DNA of 64,000 nucleotides from Syncephalis plumigaleata (lineage: Eukaryota > Zoopagomycota > Zoopagomycetes > Zoopagales > Piptocephalidaceae), in NCBI GenBank assembly GCA_025201365.1, contig JAIXMF010000021.1:1-64000 (forward strand), read 5' to 3'. How positions within the stretch are numbered: position 1 is the stretch's first letter; every line of letters begins with the position of its first letter. The position numbers were made by a program, and so were the translations under genes. The notes beneath the pieces were generated by a model. It searched no databases. It was not told the origin of the DNA and was given only the letters and a program-made list of their open reading frames with translations. Positions 48,620 through 61,845 of this stretch are shown in pieces.

Positions 48620-49023
48620 GATGACTAGATGACTAGTATGATAAGGTACAGAGGTGTATACGCGTGTACTTTTGTTGTTGTACGCTTGAGAAGTATAGGC
48701 AAACAAATATGCAATGTTAGATGAGTAATAAATGGGAACAAGTAACAAGGGAGCACTGTACACGTCAACCCGTTCCACATTATTAAATTATGATATTTTC
48801 AGTAGTAAATCGGTGCCAACTATGGCATTCTAACCATGTGCATCGTGACTATGGATGCGTCATCGTCCTATTCCATTCCATTCTATTCTATGTATCTATT
48901 ATCTATGTATCTATTTATGTGTTTATTGCTTCACTTTCAGAATGAATAATAATCTACTTGTTGATAATAAGAAAGAAAATAAGCATGACAATATTTATTC
49001 ACATTGATAGGTTAACATGCTTG

Positions 49024-49554
49024 TTATTGCGCATCTTCAGTCTTGAAAGTGAACACTCTAAATTGTTCAAATGACCACATTTTTATGGGACCATTGGCGT
49101 AGAATGGTATTATTCCTGAATAAACCCCATGAAGGTTGTCCAAGGCTCTATCCATATCACTCTCCTCAAGAACATTCTTAATGCCAGCCATGGAGTGGAT
49201 GAGTACCTTTGCCTGTGCAGTACGCTCTTCTGGACGTGTATTCAACCATTCGAGTAGTATGCCAAATTGTCTTAAACTAGGAACAGATGGAGCACCATGC
49301 ACAACAGCATAGTTTACTTGAGCGTGAGCAATCAAATCTTCATTCGTGTCGGTTAGTCCAACTTGAGCGATATAACTATCAGATTGCATGAACTCTTTAA
49401 TACGTTCAATATGATGGCTATCCCGAGAATTATAGTGATCCAAAAAGTCTAGATAATCAGTGGCGGGACTATTATTGTTAACTGCCGCCGCTATCACCAT
49501 CATACATGTCGCCAAAAGACAGGCAAAAACACTGATAAAGAATAATGAACGCAT
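49024..49554 (-). CDS. Small secreted protein of unknown function
   Basis: Intronless, 176 residues from the ATG at 49554. The leader is clear (LFFISVFACLLATCMMVIAAA). The mature part has no cysteine and is helical and charged (YLDFLDHYNSRDSHHIERIK, LLEWLNTRPEERTAQAK). An upstream in-frame ATG would add 30 residues including an Asn run; the leader argues against it. No family recognised. Confidence 0.7.
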   Translation of the reverse strand: MRSLFFISVFACLLATCMMVIAAAVNNNSPATDYLDFLDHYNSRDSHHIERIKEFMQSDSYIAQVGLTDTNEDLIAHAQVNYAVVHGAPSVPSLRQFGILLEWLNTRPEERTAQAKVLIHSMAGIKNVLEESDMDRALDNLHGVYSGIIPFYANGPIKMWSFEQFRVFTFKTEDAQ

Positions 49555-50014
49555 GTTATTATTACTATTATTATTTACGAAAGGTAAGTAAATGTAACTA
49601 CAAGAGACAAAGAGTATACTCTGTATAAATAGAGAAGATGACAAAGAAATAGAACAATGTAGGAAGAGATGAGCTTACGGTTCATTTAGTTCATGACAAG
49701 AGCATGATAGTGCCACATTGCTAATGCAAATTGAATTCAACGAATTGTGATCTTTCAAGTCCAGATTGAAGTCAGTTTATTACACCAATGTCATCATTTT
49801 CATCCTGACATTGAGCGCGACACACACGCTAGTTCGTTCCTTCTTTCCCTTAAAAAAAGCCAACAACAACAACAATCAACACTTATACTCCAGTTATTTT
49901 ATTCTTTAGCGTCTTCATAACTACATAGTTTCCCTTTCTTTCCCTTTACATACTGCGTTTTTCTATTTGTTATAAGAAGAAGAGAAAGAAGGAGAGGAAG
50001 AATTCATTAAGAGT
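49555..50014. other. Intergenic
   Basis: Divergent spacer between the secreted-protein gene (-) and the histone deacetylase (+). Contains a poly(CAA) run at 49861-49875 and purine-rich AAGAAGAG before the deacetylase start. No gene seen. Confidence 0.5.
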
Positions 50015-52577
50015 ATGACTTCTTCACATTCACAACCGCGGATTTCTTATTATTACGATCGTAAGCTTTCTAATCGTATACTATACAAGACTATATCTAA
50101 CTATCTATTATGTAGATGACGTGGGTAATTACACTTATTGTGCAGGTATATAACTAGATATTAGATATGTGATGTATATCAGTTACTGAGTCAATTATTA
50201 TTTGTATGTCTATTAACATAGGTCATCCTATGAAACCGCATCGTGTTCGTATGGTACATAACCTTGTTGTTAACTATGGATTATACAAGAAAATGAGCAT
50301 TGTGGTATGTAGGATACATTGACTGTCTACATATTCCTTACACTAACTATAATGATGATGATATAGCGACCAGAAAGAGCCACCGCACGACAAATGACTC
50401 GATTTCATACAGATGAATATATTGATTTCTTGCAACGTGTCACTCCAGAGACTGCAGATAATTTTATTGTACAGCAGGCAAGATGTTAGTTATCATTCAT
50501 TCATTCTACTATATAATGCACAATACTAATACTAGTACTAATGGCGTGTATGTGTGTGTACACGCTACAGTTAATGTCGGAGAAGATTGTCCAATATTTG
50601 ATGGTCTATTTGAATTTTGTAGTATATCTGCCGGTGGTTCAATAGGTATTTGTTATTCATATGTATATTATGGATTATTACTGATCATATATATTATTAC
50701 TAATTAGGTAGTGCACGTAAACTGAACAGTAATGAGTGTGACATTGCCGTTAACTGGGCAGGTGGTCTACATCATGCAAAACGAATGGAGCATCTGGATT
50801 CTGTTACGTAAATGATATCGTACTGGCTATATTGGAACTATTACGCTATCATCAGCGTGTATTGTACATTGATATTGACATTCATCACGGTGATGGTGTT
50901 GAGGAGGCATTCTACACGACCGATCGAGTAATGACATGCTCATTCCACAAGCATGGTGAATACTTTCCTGGTACTGGTGATATTGATGCAAGTATAACTG
51001 TCTAATAGCTTATTAATGACGATATCTAATTGATACTATTATAATCTTATAATAACAGGATATTGGTTTGGATAAAGGGAAATATTACGCGGTCAATGTG
51101 CCACTACGTGATGGCATGAATGATGATTCATATCGTGATCTATTTGAAACAATTATCTCTCATATCATGGAGTGGTATCGACCAGGTGCTGTTGTATTAC
51201 AGTGTGGTGCTGACTCGTTGGCAGGTGATCGACTTGGTTGTTTCAATCTATCCATGAAAGGTGATTATTACCATGATAGATTGTGTTGTTCATATTAGTG
51301 AATGGCTGCTAATACTGTGATGTATCTCATAGGTCACGCAGCTTGTGTCGAGTTCATGAAGTCATTCAATGTACCACTCATGGTGGTAGGTGGTGGTGGC
51401 TATACAATACGTAATGTAGCCCGAGCATGGACGTATGAAACATCCATTCTATGTGGTGTCGAGTTAAATGAGCGTGAGTATACTAGAACAACAACAACAA
51501 CAATGACATGTATGCTTATTAAATGTATTCCTACCATTAGAATTGCCGTATAATGATTATTTCGAGTTCTACGGACCGGAATACAGACTAGAGGTACCAT
51601 CGAATAACATGGACAATCAGAATACACCAAAGTATTTGAGTGAACTCAAGTAAGTATTCACATAGATTGTATAATTAGATAGTTACTCATGTAAGGGGAA
51701 TGTGTTAGATCAAAGATCATTGATCATTTGAGAAATATGCCACATGCACCCTCTGCTCAAATGCAGGATGTGCCAAGAGATGAGGAAGATGATGAGGAAA
51801 AGGAGGATCCTGATGTTCGTATTACAGGTATGAAGTATCATATAAATAATATTGATGTTGATTAACAAGATGAATAGAACGAATGCGGGATATTCGAATT
51901 GTTCGTGACAATGAATTGTCCGATTCTGAGGATGAAGGTGACAATCGACGTGATCATCGAAGTTATCGACGAAGTGTTGAGACGAAGAAAGATTTAATAG
52001 ATGAGAAGGGTAAAGCACTCGATACAATGAATGCATCTAAATCACCATTTTATCTGCTTCTACCCTAAATACAACAGCACCAGTGGCTACACTAGGTGAT
52101 ACAGCTGCCATGACCATCGTACAAGATGCATCGGGTAGGGCGGTTGTTCGTAATTTATCCGTGAAAGCTGAGGAACCAATGGAAGAGGAGAAGGATACCA
52201 AAGTATCAAATACGACAAATGCAGACATGGAACAAGAACAAGAGCAGGAACAAGCAGCTGTAGTCGATGGAGAAAAAGATGTAGTAATGACAGTGGATGA
52301 TGAGAGTGAATCAGTAAAGGCAACACAAGCATCTACTGCATCTACTGAGCCAGTAGCCACAACAGAGACAACCACATCAGCAGTGGAAGAGGTAAAAGAG
52401 GAGATGGCTAATAATGAAGCAGAAGAAGGAGAATTGGAGGAAAAGTCTATTGATGAGATGCAGATTGATCAAGAAGAAACTACTACTGCTTCTGCTACCG
52501 CTAATAACAATAATGATAATGCTACTACAACAGAAGAGCCATCGATAAAAACTGAAACTATGGAATCATCATCATGA
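50015..52577 (+). CDS. RPD3: Class I histone deacetylase, RPD3/HDAC1 type
   Basis: Multi-exon. Signatures in order: [65 protein letters not shown] (active-site His pair), [25 protein letters not shown]-type loop (YFPGTGDI), [32 protein letters not shown] and [16 protein letters not shown]. The C-terminal tail is acidic, as usual for this group. Catalytic His and metal-binding Asp residues are present. It removes acetyl groups from histone tails in Sin3-type repressor complexes. The frame slips at about 50786-50791 (ATGGAGCATCTG; one more G gives [11 protein letters not shown]) and again at the T4 run at 52048-52051, where one more T joins the exon to its acidic tail. Small oddities: YCAGHP for the usual YGQGHP. 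Confidence 0.9.
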
Positions 52578-52740
52578 GTATCATAATAAACACCATACAT
52601 TTTTATATTTGAATTCAATTCAATTGTGTATAATCCAAGTAGTATGTACACACACATGAGTGTAGTATACTGTAGATCAAGGAAGAAAGAAGAAAGAGAG
52701 AAGGAATGATTATGTCGTTATAGATGATTATCATGCATAA

Positions 52741-53681
52741 CTAGACTGTAAGTAAATCGGGATCACCATTCTATTCATTGAATAAGATATTTGTTAATAA
52801 TACTATACATTATATTATACTATACTTACAAATGGATGTCGCCAACCACATTGGTACATTTCCTTGCCATAGGTTCGATAATTGCTTGTACTCGTATTGT
52901 AGCCAAGATGTCGCATTAGTATAACTCGTGAGATAATCATGGTGTTTTTACAATAACTACATAGGGGAATACGACCTAGTAGACAATCCTGTAGTAGTAC
53001 ATCAGGTGGCACTTGATTATAATCGGTATTCACGAGTAATTTAGCAGCTGGTTTGATCATCGAATGATGTAGAATGATACCCGTGCCACCAGTACCTACG
53101 AATGCACCACAACGATGAGGTTGATGCGTGCCTGCCTCCCATAGAACGCGTAGTAGCGTCTGCCATGCATCATCACCACATAGCGGGAAATCATCTTCAA
53201 CGAGTGTGACATAAGCACTAGACGTTTTGGTGTCGGCATTCACCAGTTCTAATGCGCGTGACATGTGTAAGCGTTGATTACGCTCGTTGCCTTCCTCGCG
53301 TATCCATTTGATGTAGCGTCGTCCCTTGGGTGTGTCGCCAACTTCACGACGAGCACGATCATAGATGGTATGATTGGAAAAGTGTGTGTAAACGACAATA
53401 CGTACTCTGGCGTAGAAATCGGCGTGATCTTTTGATGCCTCATTGTCCGGTAACGGTTCGAGAAACGAGTTAAGCGTACGAATAAGTAAGTCGGGATCAC
53501 CGCGACGTGGTGCAGAGAAGATGACCAGGGATAGAAAGTAGGGTTCATCGCTTAGACGAGCCAATGCTGCAGTGTCCACCGGTGGTTTATGTGTATAGAT
53601 GGCATTACCAATCAGTAAGAGATCATGGTGATGGTGGCCACCTTTAATGCTTGCATCAATGCATAGAGACAACGACGACAA
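52741..53681 (-). CDS. PGAP4-like/GT-A type glycosyltransferase
   Basis: Main exon 52829-53681 plus a short last exon ending at 52741 (joined sequence ...WRHPF then NGDPDLLTV). The core has YFLSLVIFSAPRRGD, TLNSFLEPLPDNE, RIVVYTHFSNHT, then YVTLVEDDFPLCGD with an EDD motif in the position of a GT-A DXD, and a GTGGTGIILH loop. These features resemble the PGAP4/TMEM246 group, Golgi enzymes that add GalNAc to GPI anchors, and distantly GT54 GlcNAc-transferases. In PGAP4 the domain is interrupted or preceded by membrane helices; none is obvious here, so an N-terminal anchor may lie in the poorly resolved region to the right. The start at 53681 is provisional. Confidence 0.6.
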
Positions 53682-53689
53682 CCCGTTAC

Positions 53690-55058
53690 TGATTTCTTTT
53701 TAGAGGCTCTATGTGATCGATGTCTACTCGATGAAAATGGTGTTCTACTAGCATTGCCACCTTCCATAATGAAATCTTCATCATCAAAATCATCGAAATC
53801 ATCATCCTCTTCATTACCGACATCGTTATGGTCGTCATATTGCTTAAATTATCATCCTTTCTATTCGTGATATCCATATCAATACTTGTATTAAATGATT
53901 TCTTGTGTAGTCGTTGTCGTCGTGTATAGATGATATGTAGAAGCATTGCGGCAAATAATCCGACAATAAGAGCGGTAATCGACCACCATAGTATGTTACG
54001 CGTGAAATAGTTGAGGAATAGTAGGCCCATCTGTATAATCATTTGTATACAGTAACGTATTGATGAGATTGTCGACCGTAATACACCATGTACTTCTCGT
54101 TTGGTCGAAGTGCTTGTAGCATCAATGTCGAGGCGAGTAATGGTGCTAGACCATAGCTACACTCGTGTACGGAATTACTAAAGAATAATGATGGCACGGC
54201 CCAGCCTGTACCTCGACAGAATAGATAGCCTAGTAGTTGGCGTAGACCCAATATAACCTAGCATGATTAACCAGTAAACGAGTAGTCGACGCGTACCACC
54301 CAATAGATGAACGAGTGATTTCTCGTATATACTCATTAATATGAAATTGGTGATGGCCACTAATATCGCGGATAATTGTCCAGGTATGTACCACGGCGAG
54401 AGTAGCAATGGTGTAATATCCTCGCGATAAATAACGTAGGATGGTGCCGTGCAATAAACACGAATAAGACGATAGGCTGCCCATAAAGAGATGACGATGG
54501 TTACTAGAATGGCACCACGAGTAATAGGTGGAATTGGCCAAAATGTAAGTGATCTATACAGGGCAGTTCTTGAACCACTAGGACTAGCGGGATCCTGATA
54601 ATGAAGCTGTTCATATGATCTCATATTATTATTGCTATTACTATTACTATAAGATGAGGATAATGCCGAATTCATATTCAATCTCTCTGTTGTATTAATA
54701 TTGCTATCATTATTATTACGATCTATGAGGAGTATGTAGTTGTACTATTAGTTAACTAGAATGTACATATAACACGCGTCAATAACCGATATACCTAATC
54801 GTTGCTCTCCTTGTTTTATCGCCGTAACTAATAGGGCATCGGTGGTACCTTCTCCTCCTCCTCCTATTTCTTCTTCTTCAACTTCCTCGTAGAATAATAC
54901 TAATATTCATTATACAAATTAGTAGCTTATCTACTATGATAATTAATAGGAGAGTATAGCAAATAATTACCATTTCTATTGTCAATGTCGTTACTATTAC
55001 GACGACGTTGAGGATAGTTATTAGACGGTTGCTCGCTACTTGCAGTTGGCCTAGACAT
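53690..55058 (-). CDS. Multi-pass membrane protein, rhomboid-like in pattern
   Basis: Begins at 55058 (MSRPTASSEQPSNNYPQRRR), followed by an acidic Gly-rich exon (EVEEEEIGGGGEGT) and the exon starting before LNMNSALSSSYSNSNS. Then come at least five hydrophobic segments: GAILVTIVISLWAAYRLI, AILVAITNFILMSIY, RRLLVYWLIMLG, CSYGLAPLLASTLML, and ILWWSITALIVGLFAAMLL. The tail is acidic then basic. The layout (ITPLLLSPW before TM2, then an extended luminal loop) recalls rhomboid-like UBAC2/Dsc2 or TMEM115 proteins, but motifs are too few to decide. The coding frame changes near 54235-54255, 54045 and 53850. The first of these could be a very short intron (31 nt); the others look like single-base losses. 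Confidence 0.5.
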
Positions 55059-55963
55059 TCCGCTAACTATTCGTACGCGTGATGATGATAGTAGTCTATA
55101 ACATAGTAGTATAGAAAATAACAAGCATATTAATAACCAAGATGAAGTATATTATCTCTATGTATTTGCACTATATAAGCGTGTAATATTTATAGGAAAC
55201 CATATATATATATTGTTGTTTTATGTATTTCATAGTTTGCTGTACCAACTTGTATATTCGTTAAACCAGCACCTACCTTTACTACTGTATATAAATACTT
55301 TACTAGTATTATTGATATAGATAATAAGCGAGATTCAAACGATAGTCATAGACGCCGTATGTTTATAACAGTCGAAGCAACAGGGGAAGAGGAAATGAAG
55401 TTGGGGTTATATCACCGCTGTGCCAACCCTAATTGTCCAAGTGAATCTTTTTCTAGCATCGCAAATCACCAATAGCAAAATGTTTTACAGGGTTTTCTTC
55501 CCTTTTACTTTTTATTACATAGTAAAAGCTAGCAAATAAAAATAGATCAATCCATGAGATGGTAATAAGTTAATGTAGTATATTACTATTAGTTAATGCA
55601 TCGAATATGAATATGATAGTAATAATGTAGTAACTGCTTTCATCTATTATAAATGAATGTATCATGGCTAGTTGTAATATAATCACGTGATGAAGGTTGT
55701 TTATCGCATTTGATTCATTATCAGCATCATCAGCATCATCACGATCATAGGATGGCTACAATGTTCATTTCATGTCGTAGATAACATAGGCACACTATTA
55801 CACACTTGTTCGCCATCTTTCTTTATTCGTTATTTCTCTTCTATTTGGCATGTATACAAGACAACCGTACGCCAACCGTATTCCTTTACCACCACTTTAT
55901 CTAATCAGTTCTACGATCCAGGATAATTAGCATAGCGTTTACCCTTTAGTGATTCTATATTTA
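55059..55963. other. Divergent intergenic region
   Basis: AT-rich spacer between the membrane protein (-) and PAN2 (+). Contains a CATCAG triplet block at 55720-55745. No gene seen. Confidence 0.5.
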
Positions 55964-58900
55964 ATGGCAGACGGATGGACACAACTGGCGTCAATATGCG
56001 ATGCCGATGTAACGGGACCTACAGCGGCTATGACACCGGTAGCAGTCACCGCTGCTGTATTCGACTATGACCAAGAGTTACTATGGACGGGTAACGAACG
56101 GGTAAGCTATAGATGCTGCTGCTGCTATTCTATCCAATGGAACAGTTCAATACTGACCAACTACTATTGCGTGTGTATATACATATAAATAACTGTTTAT
56201 ATTGTTCGATTATCACGTATGATGCAATAGGGTCGTGTCACATCCTATGTGGGCACAGGTATTCATAAGTACACTAGTTTCCGTGCACATGTAGGGCCTG
56301 TACGGCAATTGATGTCGGTAGCAGCGGGTGTACTCTCAGTGGGACCCAATAGTGTACAATTAACACATCGACGTGGTCTCGTGCAATGGACTATTAGGCA
56401 AGGCATTCCTCTAGATTATGTAATCTCACGTCTACTAACCTTAATCATTCTATGTATATATATATATACACGATGCAGTGATCCTAATCTAACGCAAGAT
56501 CTATACTGCATGACTACTAGTACATTACGGCATTCCGATGTTATTGTAGCTGGTCGACAACGCACGGCACTCTTAGTAAATGTAGATCGCGGTACAATCA
56601 CTCGCAAGGTAACAAATAGCGACATTGATTAATCACAATTAGTCTGACCATTACATTATGAACTAGTTTGACTGCGACAGTGATATTGTTGTATTGCGAC
56701 GATCACGCCTTGTATGTTGTGGCACTGCATCCGGTGAAGTAATGCTACGTGATCCTCGTTCTTTTCGTGTTGAACATGCGGTACAAGCACATACAGGTGC
56801 ACTATCGGATATTGCCGTGACAGAGAATCTAATCATGACATGCGGGTTTTCTGATCGGTAATAATTAGTGCTACTTTAATGTAGTAATGAATAGTGACTA
56901 ATCATTTGTTGTTGTCATTGTCGTCTCTTACTTATCATTTATTAGACATGGTGATCTGGTCATTGATCCATTGGTTAAAGTGTACGACATTCGTACGATG
57001 CGTTCTTTAATGCCTATATCATTCCCGGCTGGTCCGTCATTTCTTAAACTAGATCCAAATGGATCCAGTCAAATGGTGATGGTAGCGCAGGATGGGCAAT
57101 TCCAATGGTGTAATGTTGCCATTCCCTCTGTAGCTAGCCTACATTATTATCGAGTAAGTTTTGAATGAGTAGTATAATATTGTAAAAGCAATGCTAAATG
57201 TATTATGTATTATATGGAAATTAGGAGACGACAAGTAGTTTTGTTACAGCATTTGATGTAGCGCCTTCAGGTAATATGGCATGTTTTGGTGATGCTGAAT
57301 CCGTGGTCACTCTATGGGGACGTGGAAAAGATCCACAAGTCAATGCAGCAGGACAAATGCCAGAGATGGCAGATTCTATTGCTGCACCATTGCCTAATGT
57401 CAATATACTTGGTGACAGGTAAGCATAATAATCGACTATAGAATAGGACAAAGATCAATGGCATCAACTTACTCGTCACTAGTCCTTATCACTTGTAGGC
57501 ATGCCGTATTACGATGAATCACTATTGTCGGTATGGCCAAGTCATATGGTATTTGAAGTGGGTCGACCGGTCGAGTCGCTTGACTTGGAAGTGTTGAACA
57601 CGATGAAGATGGTTGATTTCGTCGGTTATGCTCCAAATCCCGGTACTCGACTTAGGAATCAAGTGTCTAGTTCCTATAGGAAATACCGTACAGCAGACAC
57701 GCCTAGATTCCGATCAGAAAGGGATAAAGGTCGTCTACACTCGGGGGCGCATACAATGGTAATCCACAGGCAACATAAACTAGTGCAAATGGTGACTAAT
57801 AGAGGAATGATGATGATAGGGTCTATCGAAGGATACGTTACAGGATGGAGAGCTATCGGATGTGATGAGCGAGGAGGAAAGACGTCAAATGGATCAGTAC
57901 GGATGGCCGGATATGTCAGCACGTCCGGTGTTAAGCGATATGCCAGACTATTATCGTAAAGTAGAGATAAAGTATAGTAAATTTGGTGTGGAAGATTTCG
58001 ATTTTGAGTAAGTTGATCACTGATGCGTTATTACTATGAAGTAATGCTATAACTAAACATTATCGTATCATGCCATGTCGTAGATATTATAATCGTACTG
58101 AATTGGAGGTCTAGAAACACATATCACTAATTCTTATTGTAATTCCGAGTTGCAACTGCTACGTTTCTTGCCCGGTCTCTCCTCTATGACAAAACTACAC
58201 ATTACACAGTCGTGTAGTAAGCAGGATTGTTTATGCTGTGAACTCGGATTTCTATTTCGTATGCTTGAAGCGTCTGACGGCGCCAACTGTCAAGCGAATA
58301 ACTTCCTAAGATCCTTCAATACCATACCACAAGGTAAAGTAATAGTGAATTAGCGTAGCATAATCATGCGTATTATCGATTGCGCACTATTAGTCGAGGC
58401 ATTAGGGCTGTTTGAACCAGAGATACCAGAACCGCGCACCTCGTATTCAGCACTGATTCAAAACTTTAATCGTTTTATTCTTGAGCAACTTCATCAGGAA
58501 TGCGATTTGACACTGCAAATGACACGCGTCGACACGGAGCAATCACCCATCCAGCAACTATTTGGTATTGCCACTACCACACAAAGTCAATGTCAATGCG
58601 GCCACATGACACTACGAGACTCGACACCATTTACCTTGGATTTATCGTATACGCTTAAGGTAGAGTAGCCGTATGAACGAAGCGCTATATAATCAAATAA
58701 TTAATGACTTGCTGCATCGCGCATAGGATACGGGAAGATGTTTTACACAAGTGGTACGCGACAGTCTAGTACGCGAGCAGTCGACGCGTGCTTGGTGTGA
58801 CGAATGCCGACAGTATCAGCCGTCTAAGCAATGGAAACGACTACATGGCCTACCGATCATTCTCAATATTAATTCATCATTATACAAACGAGAGGATCGT

Positions 58901-60891
58901 ACTTATTGGCGGTGTCATACAAGTGAAAACTCGGATAGATGGCTACCTGCTAGGTAAGGAGACGTGTGTACGCTTGAATGCTTCATTCTGATATATATCT
59001 CTCTTCATGTATGCTCATCGATAATAGATTTTTATTGGCATGCGAAAAGATGGCGAATTGGACGTGCGTGATGTTACCGATGCCACTCTAGATCCAGATG
59101 AAGCACTCTATGAAACTTATGGCATATTCCTTTTATCGGTAAGATACTAGTCTACTCTATGAATTACGTTGTGTTAATTGATGACCTAATTCATCATCAT
59201 CATCATCATGATCATAGTCGGTAATCAGTCAAGTACAGCCGGAGAAAGAGCTTCCTCATTTAGTGGCACAGATCAAAGGTAAATAGCAGCATGTGTACTA
59301 TACACTTTTATGTATCGGCTTATTGCCTTACTAATTATTACTATTACTATGCTTTCTTGTTTGATACAATAGTGTCGAATGATAAGCAGAACAATTGGTA
59401 TTTATTTAATGACTTTTTAGTTAGACAGATTCCTAAGGAACAAGTGTTGGATCTCTATTCTAATTGGAAAGTAAGTTGTCTATACAAGTGTAATGTTATT
59501 GTTTGCCCTTTACTAATTGAATAACCTTACTCTTCATAGTTACCTGCGGTTCTATGTTATATTCGGGAAAATACCGACGATTTATTGAGATCGATTCATA
59601 TACCTCAATACGGAGATACTTCCATTTTGTTTAAGAATATTACTATAGCAAAGTAGGTGTAACTATTACTTTATGCTGTTGACTGGCTGCTTATTCGTAT
59701 GTGTTGAATGGTGTAGACAAACGGATCTTGCCGTGAGAAAGCATCAACAGTTAAGCAGGGCGGAACACATTGGTCAAGGTACACTTTGTGCTATTGACGC
59801 AGAATTTGTTCTATTATCAGAGGTGAGCTTTTGACAAAGTGTATTTCAATATTATTCATTACTAATTATTATTATTAGGAGAAAACCGAGTTAAATATCG
59901 AGGGTGTACGTGTGGTCGTGCGTCCCAATCGACTAAGTCTCGCGCGAGTTAGCGTTGTACGCGGTGATGGCGAACTGGAGGGCGTACCATTTATAGATGA
60001 CTATATAGCCTCTGTTGAACCTGTAGTCAACTACCTCACCGAGTTCTCCGGTATTGAACCGGACGATCTTGACCCTGAACTATCACGCCATAATCTTGTT
60101 ACATTGAAGACCGCCTACAAGAAGCTGCGTCTTTTATTAGATATGGGCTGTATTTTTGTAGGCCATGGTTTGAAGAAAGATTTCCGTATTATTAACTTAC
60201 TCGTACCACCGGAACAGGTGATAGATACGGTTGATTTGTTCCATCTAAAGAATCGCCAACGTAAAATATCACTACGCTTTCTAGCCTGGTATCTATTAGG
60301 CGAGGCCATTCAAACGAGTAGTCACGACAGTATTGAGGATGCACGCATGGTAAGTGACATTCACTTTCTACTCGTCTGTTTATTGATTATTGTGTGTATT
60401 AGGCATTATTATTGTACAAAAAGTATTTGGAATTAACCCAAAAGGGCATATTCCAATCGATATTAGAGGAGATCTACGCCGAGGGATGGCGACGCAATTG
60501 GAAGGTTGGTGAAGCTGACACCATGACGAGTCTTGAATTGTTCCTCGCCTCAAAGTCGTTATCCAGTGGTTCAGAAGCGAGTGATACTTCCATTCTAGAA
60601 GAGAGTGATCATCATGAGTTGCAACAAGAGGAGCATGCTGACTATAGCACATATGATAATGATGATGATGATGATGACGATAATGGTGATAATGATAGTG
60701 GTACAGCCACGATGACTCTAAAACAATCATCACATGAATTGTCTCCGCTTATTGACTTGACCGAGTCATCGTGTGCTACTACCACTATTAATAATACCGA
60801 AGATCCTTCAGACAAACTTGCACACAGTGCAATAGACGATACCCCAACCATACTGGAAGCAGAAGGAACAGGCCCGATGGTAATCTGTTGA
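55964..60891 (+). CDS. PAN2: PAN2, catalytic subunit of the PAN2-PAN3 deadenylase
   Basis: Large multi-exon gene. N-terminal WD40 part (YVGTGIHKYTSFRAHVGPVR, VLRRSRLVCCGTASGEVM, PLVKVYDIRTMRSLMPI). A linker follows (GMPYYDESLLSVWPSHMVFE, VEIKYSKFGVEDFDFE). The catalytically dead USP-like domain has SELQLLRFLPG, HITQSCSKQDCLCCELGFLF and PIILNINSS. Last is the RNase D-type exonuclease: CAIDAEFVLLSEEK (first Asp and Glu), FVGHGLKKDFRIIN, and SSHDSIEDARMALLL (last His and Asp). All DEDD residues are visible. PAN2 trims poly(A) tails of mRNA. The intron 57760-57848 removes a misleading open frame. At 58101-58109 the frame slips; one added base gives NRTELGGLETHITNSYCN. The Ser/Asp-rich C-terminal extension is unusually long. 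Confidence 0.92.
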
Positions 60892-61845
60892 CAGAAATCA
60901 GTTGAACCATTTTGAAATATTGTATTTTTTCTTCTTGATATCACTCACTCCCCTTATACTCATTCGCACCTTGATCATTATTAAGATTGTCCATTCGCGT
61001 GGTAATCATGATGTCATAGACGCACGAGTAATACGAATAAAACAGGACTCTAATCAAGTTTCCCTCTTATTTAAAATGTAACAAGCAAATAAATGTTCCC
61101 TGTGTATTGAGCAATTCATTGGACTGTATTCCAACGAGCAGCATGTGCCCAAGGCGAAGCGTATGGCGAGTAGCGATCATGTGGCGAGCAATGTTTTGTG
61201 CTATACGTTTGTGTAACCTTGAACCTGCCATTTACAAGCGGCCACATTCATACAGCCACGCACTCACATCTATAGACATACAGACACACACACACACACG
61301 CGTGCACACATACGCACACGTACTTATTGTCTAGAGATCGATAGTCGAAGAAAAAAGCGTGGTAACGATGTCATTAATATACGATGGCCTATACAATAAT
61401 GACACCATCTGCAGTCTTCTTCCTCTTCTACTACTTCTTCTATTTCTTCTTCTATTTCTTTTTCTTTTTTGTAGCAGTTACTGCTAATAGTACTGTTTTA
61501 ACATCGTTTATTATTGATGTGTACACTCGTTGATTACCGAGGGAAAAAAGGCATCGTATTCATTTCTACTGTTGAACCGTTGAAAGAAATCGATAAATCA
61601 AACGATATTTCTAGTTACACTTAGATAAAAATATTAAGAATACACAAGTGGTGGTGAATAAGAAGACTACTACCACTACTGTGTGCATACGCAGATTTAC
61701 GTACAACAGCAGATTTGTCACATCTTTACACGCATTATCAACAACTACAACAACTACAATATCATTTTATTGTATCACTAGTACTATTACATAAACTACA
61801 TAGTGCAAATCATTCACTCATTCATTCATATATATAAATATATAC
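60892..61845. other. Intergenic with CA and CT repeats
   Basis: Contains (CA)n at 61283-61320 and TTCTTC-type runs at 61418-61470. No gene recognised. Confidence 0.5.

Noticed and set aside
57760-57959. In-frame continuation of PAN2 ending in SGVKRYARLLS
   Set aside because: An intron (57760-57848) with a clear acceptor leads instead into DGELSDVMSEEERRQ and the conserved VEIKYSKFGVEDFDF.
60900-61845. Possible tRNA or other RNA gene in the CA/CT-rich spacer
   Set aside because: No cloverleaf or B-box like sequence found by eye.
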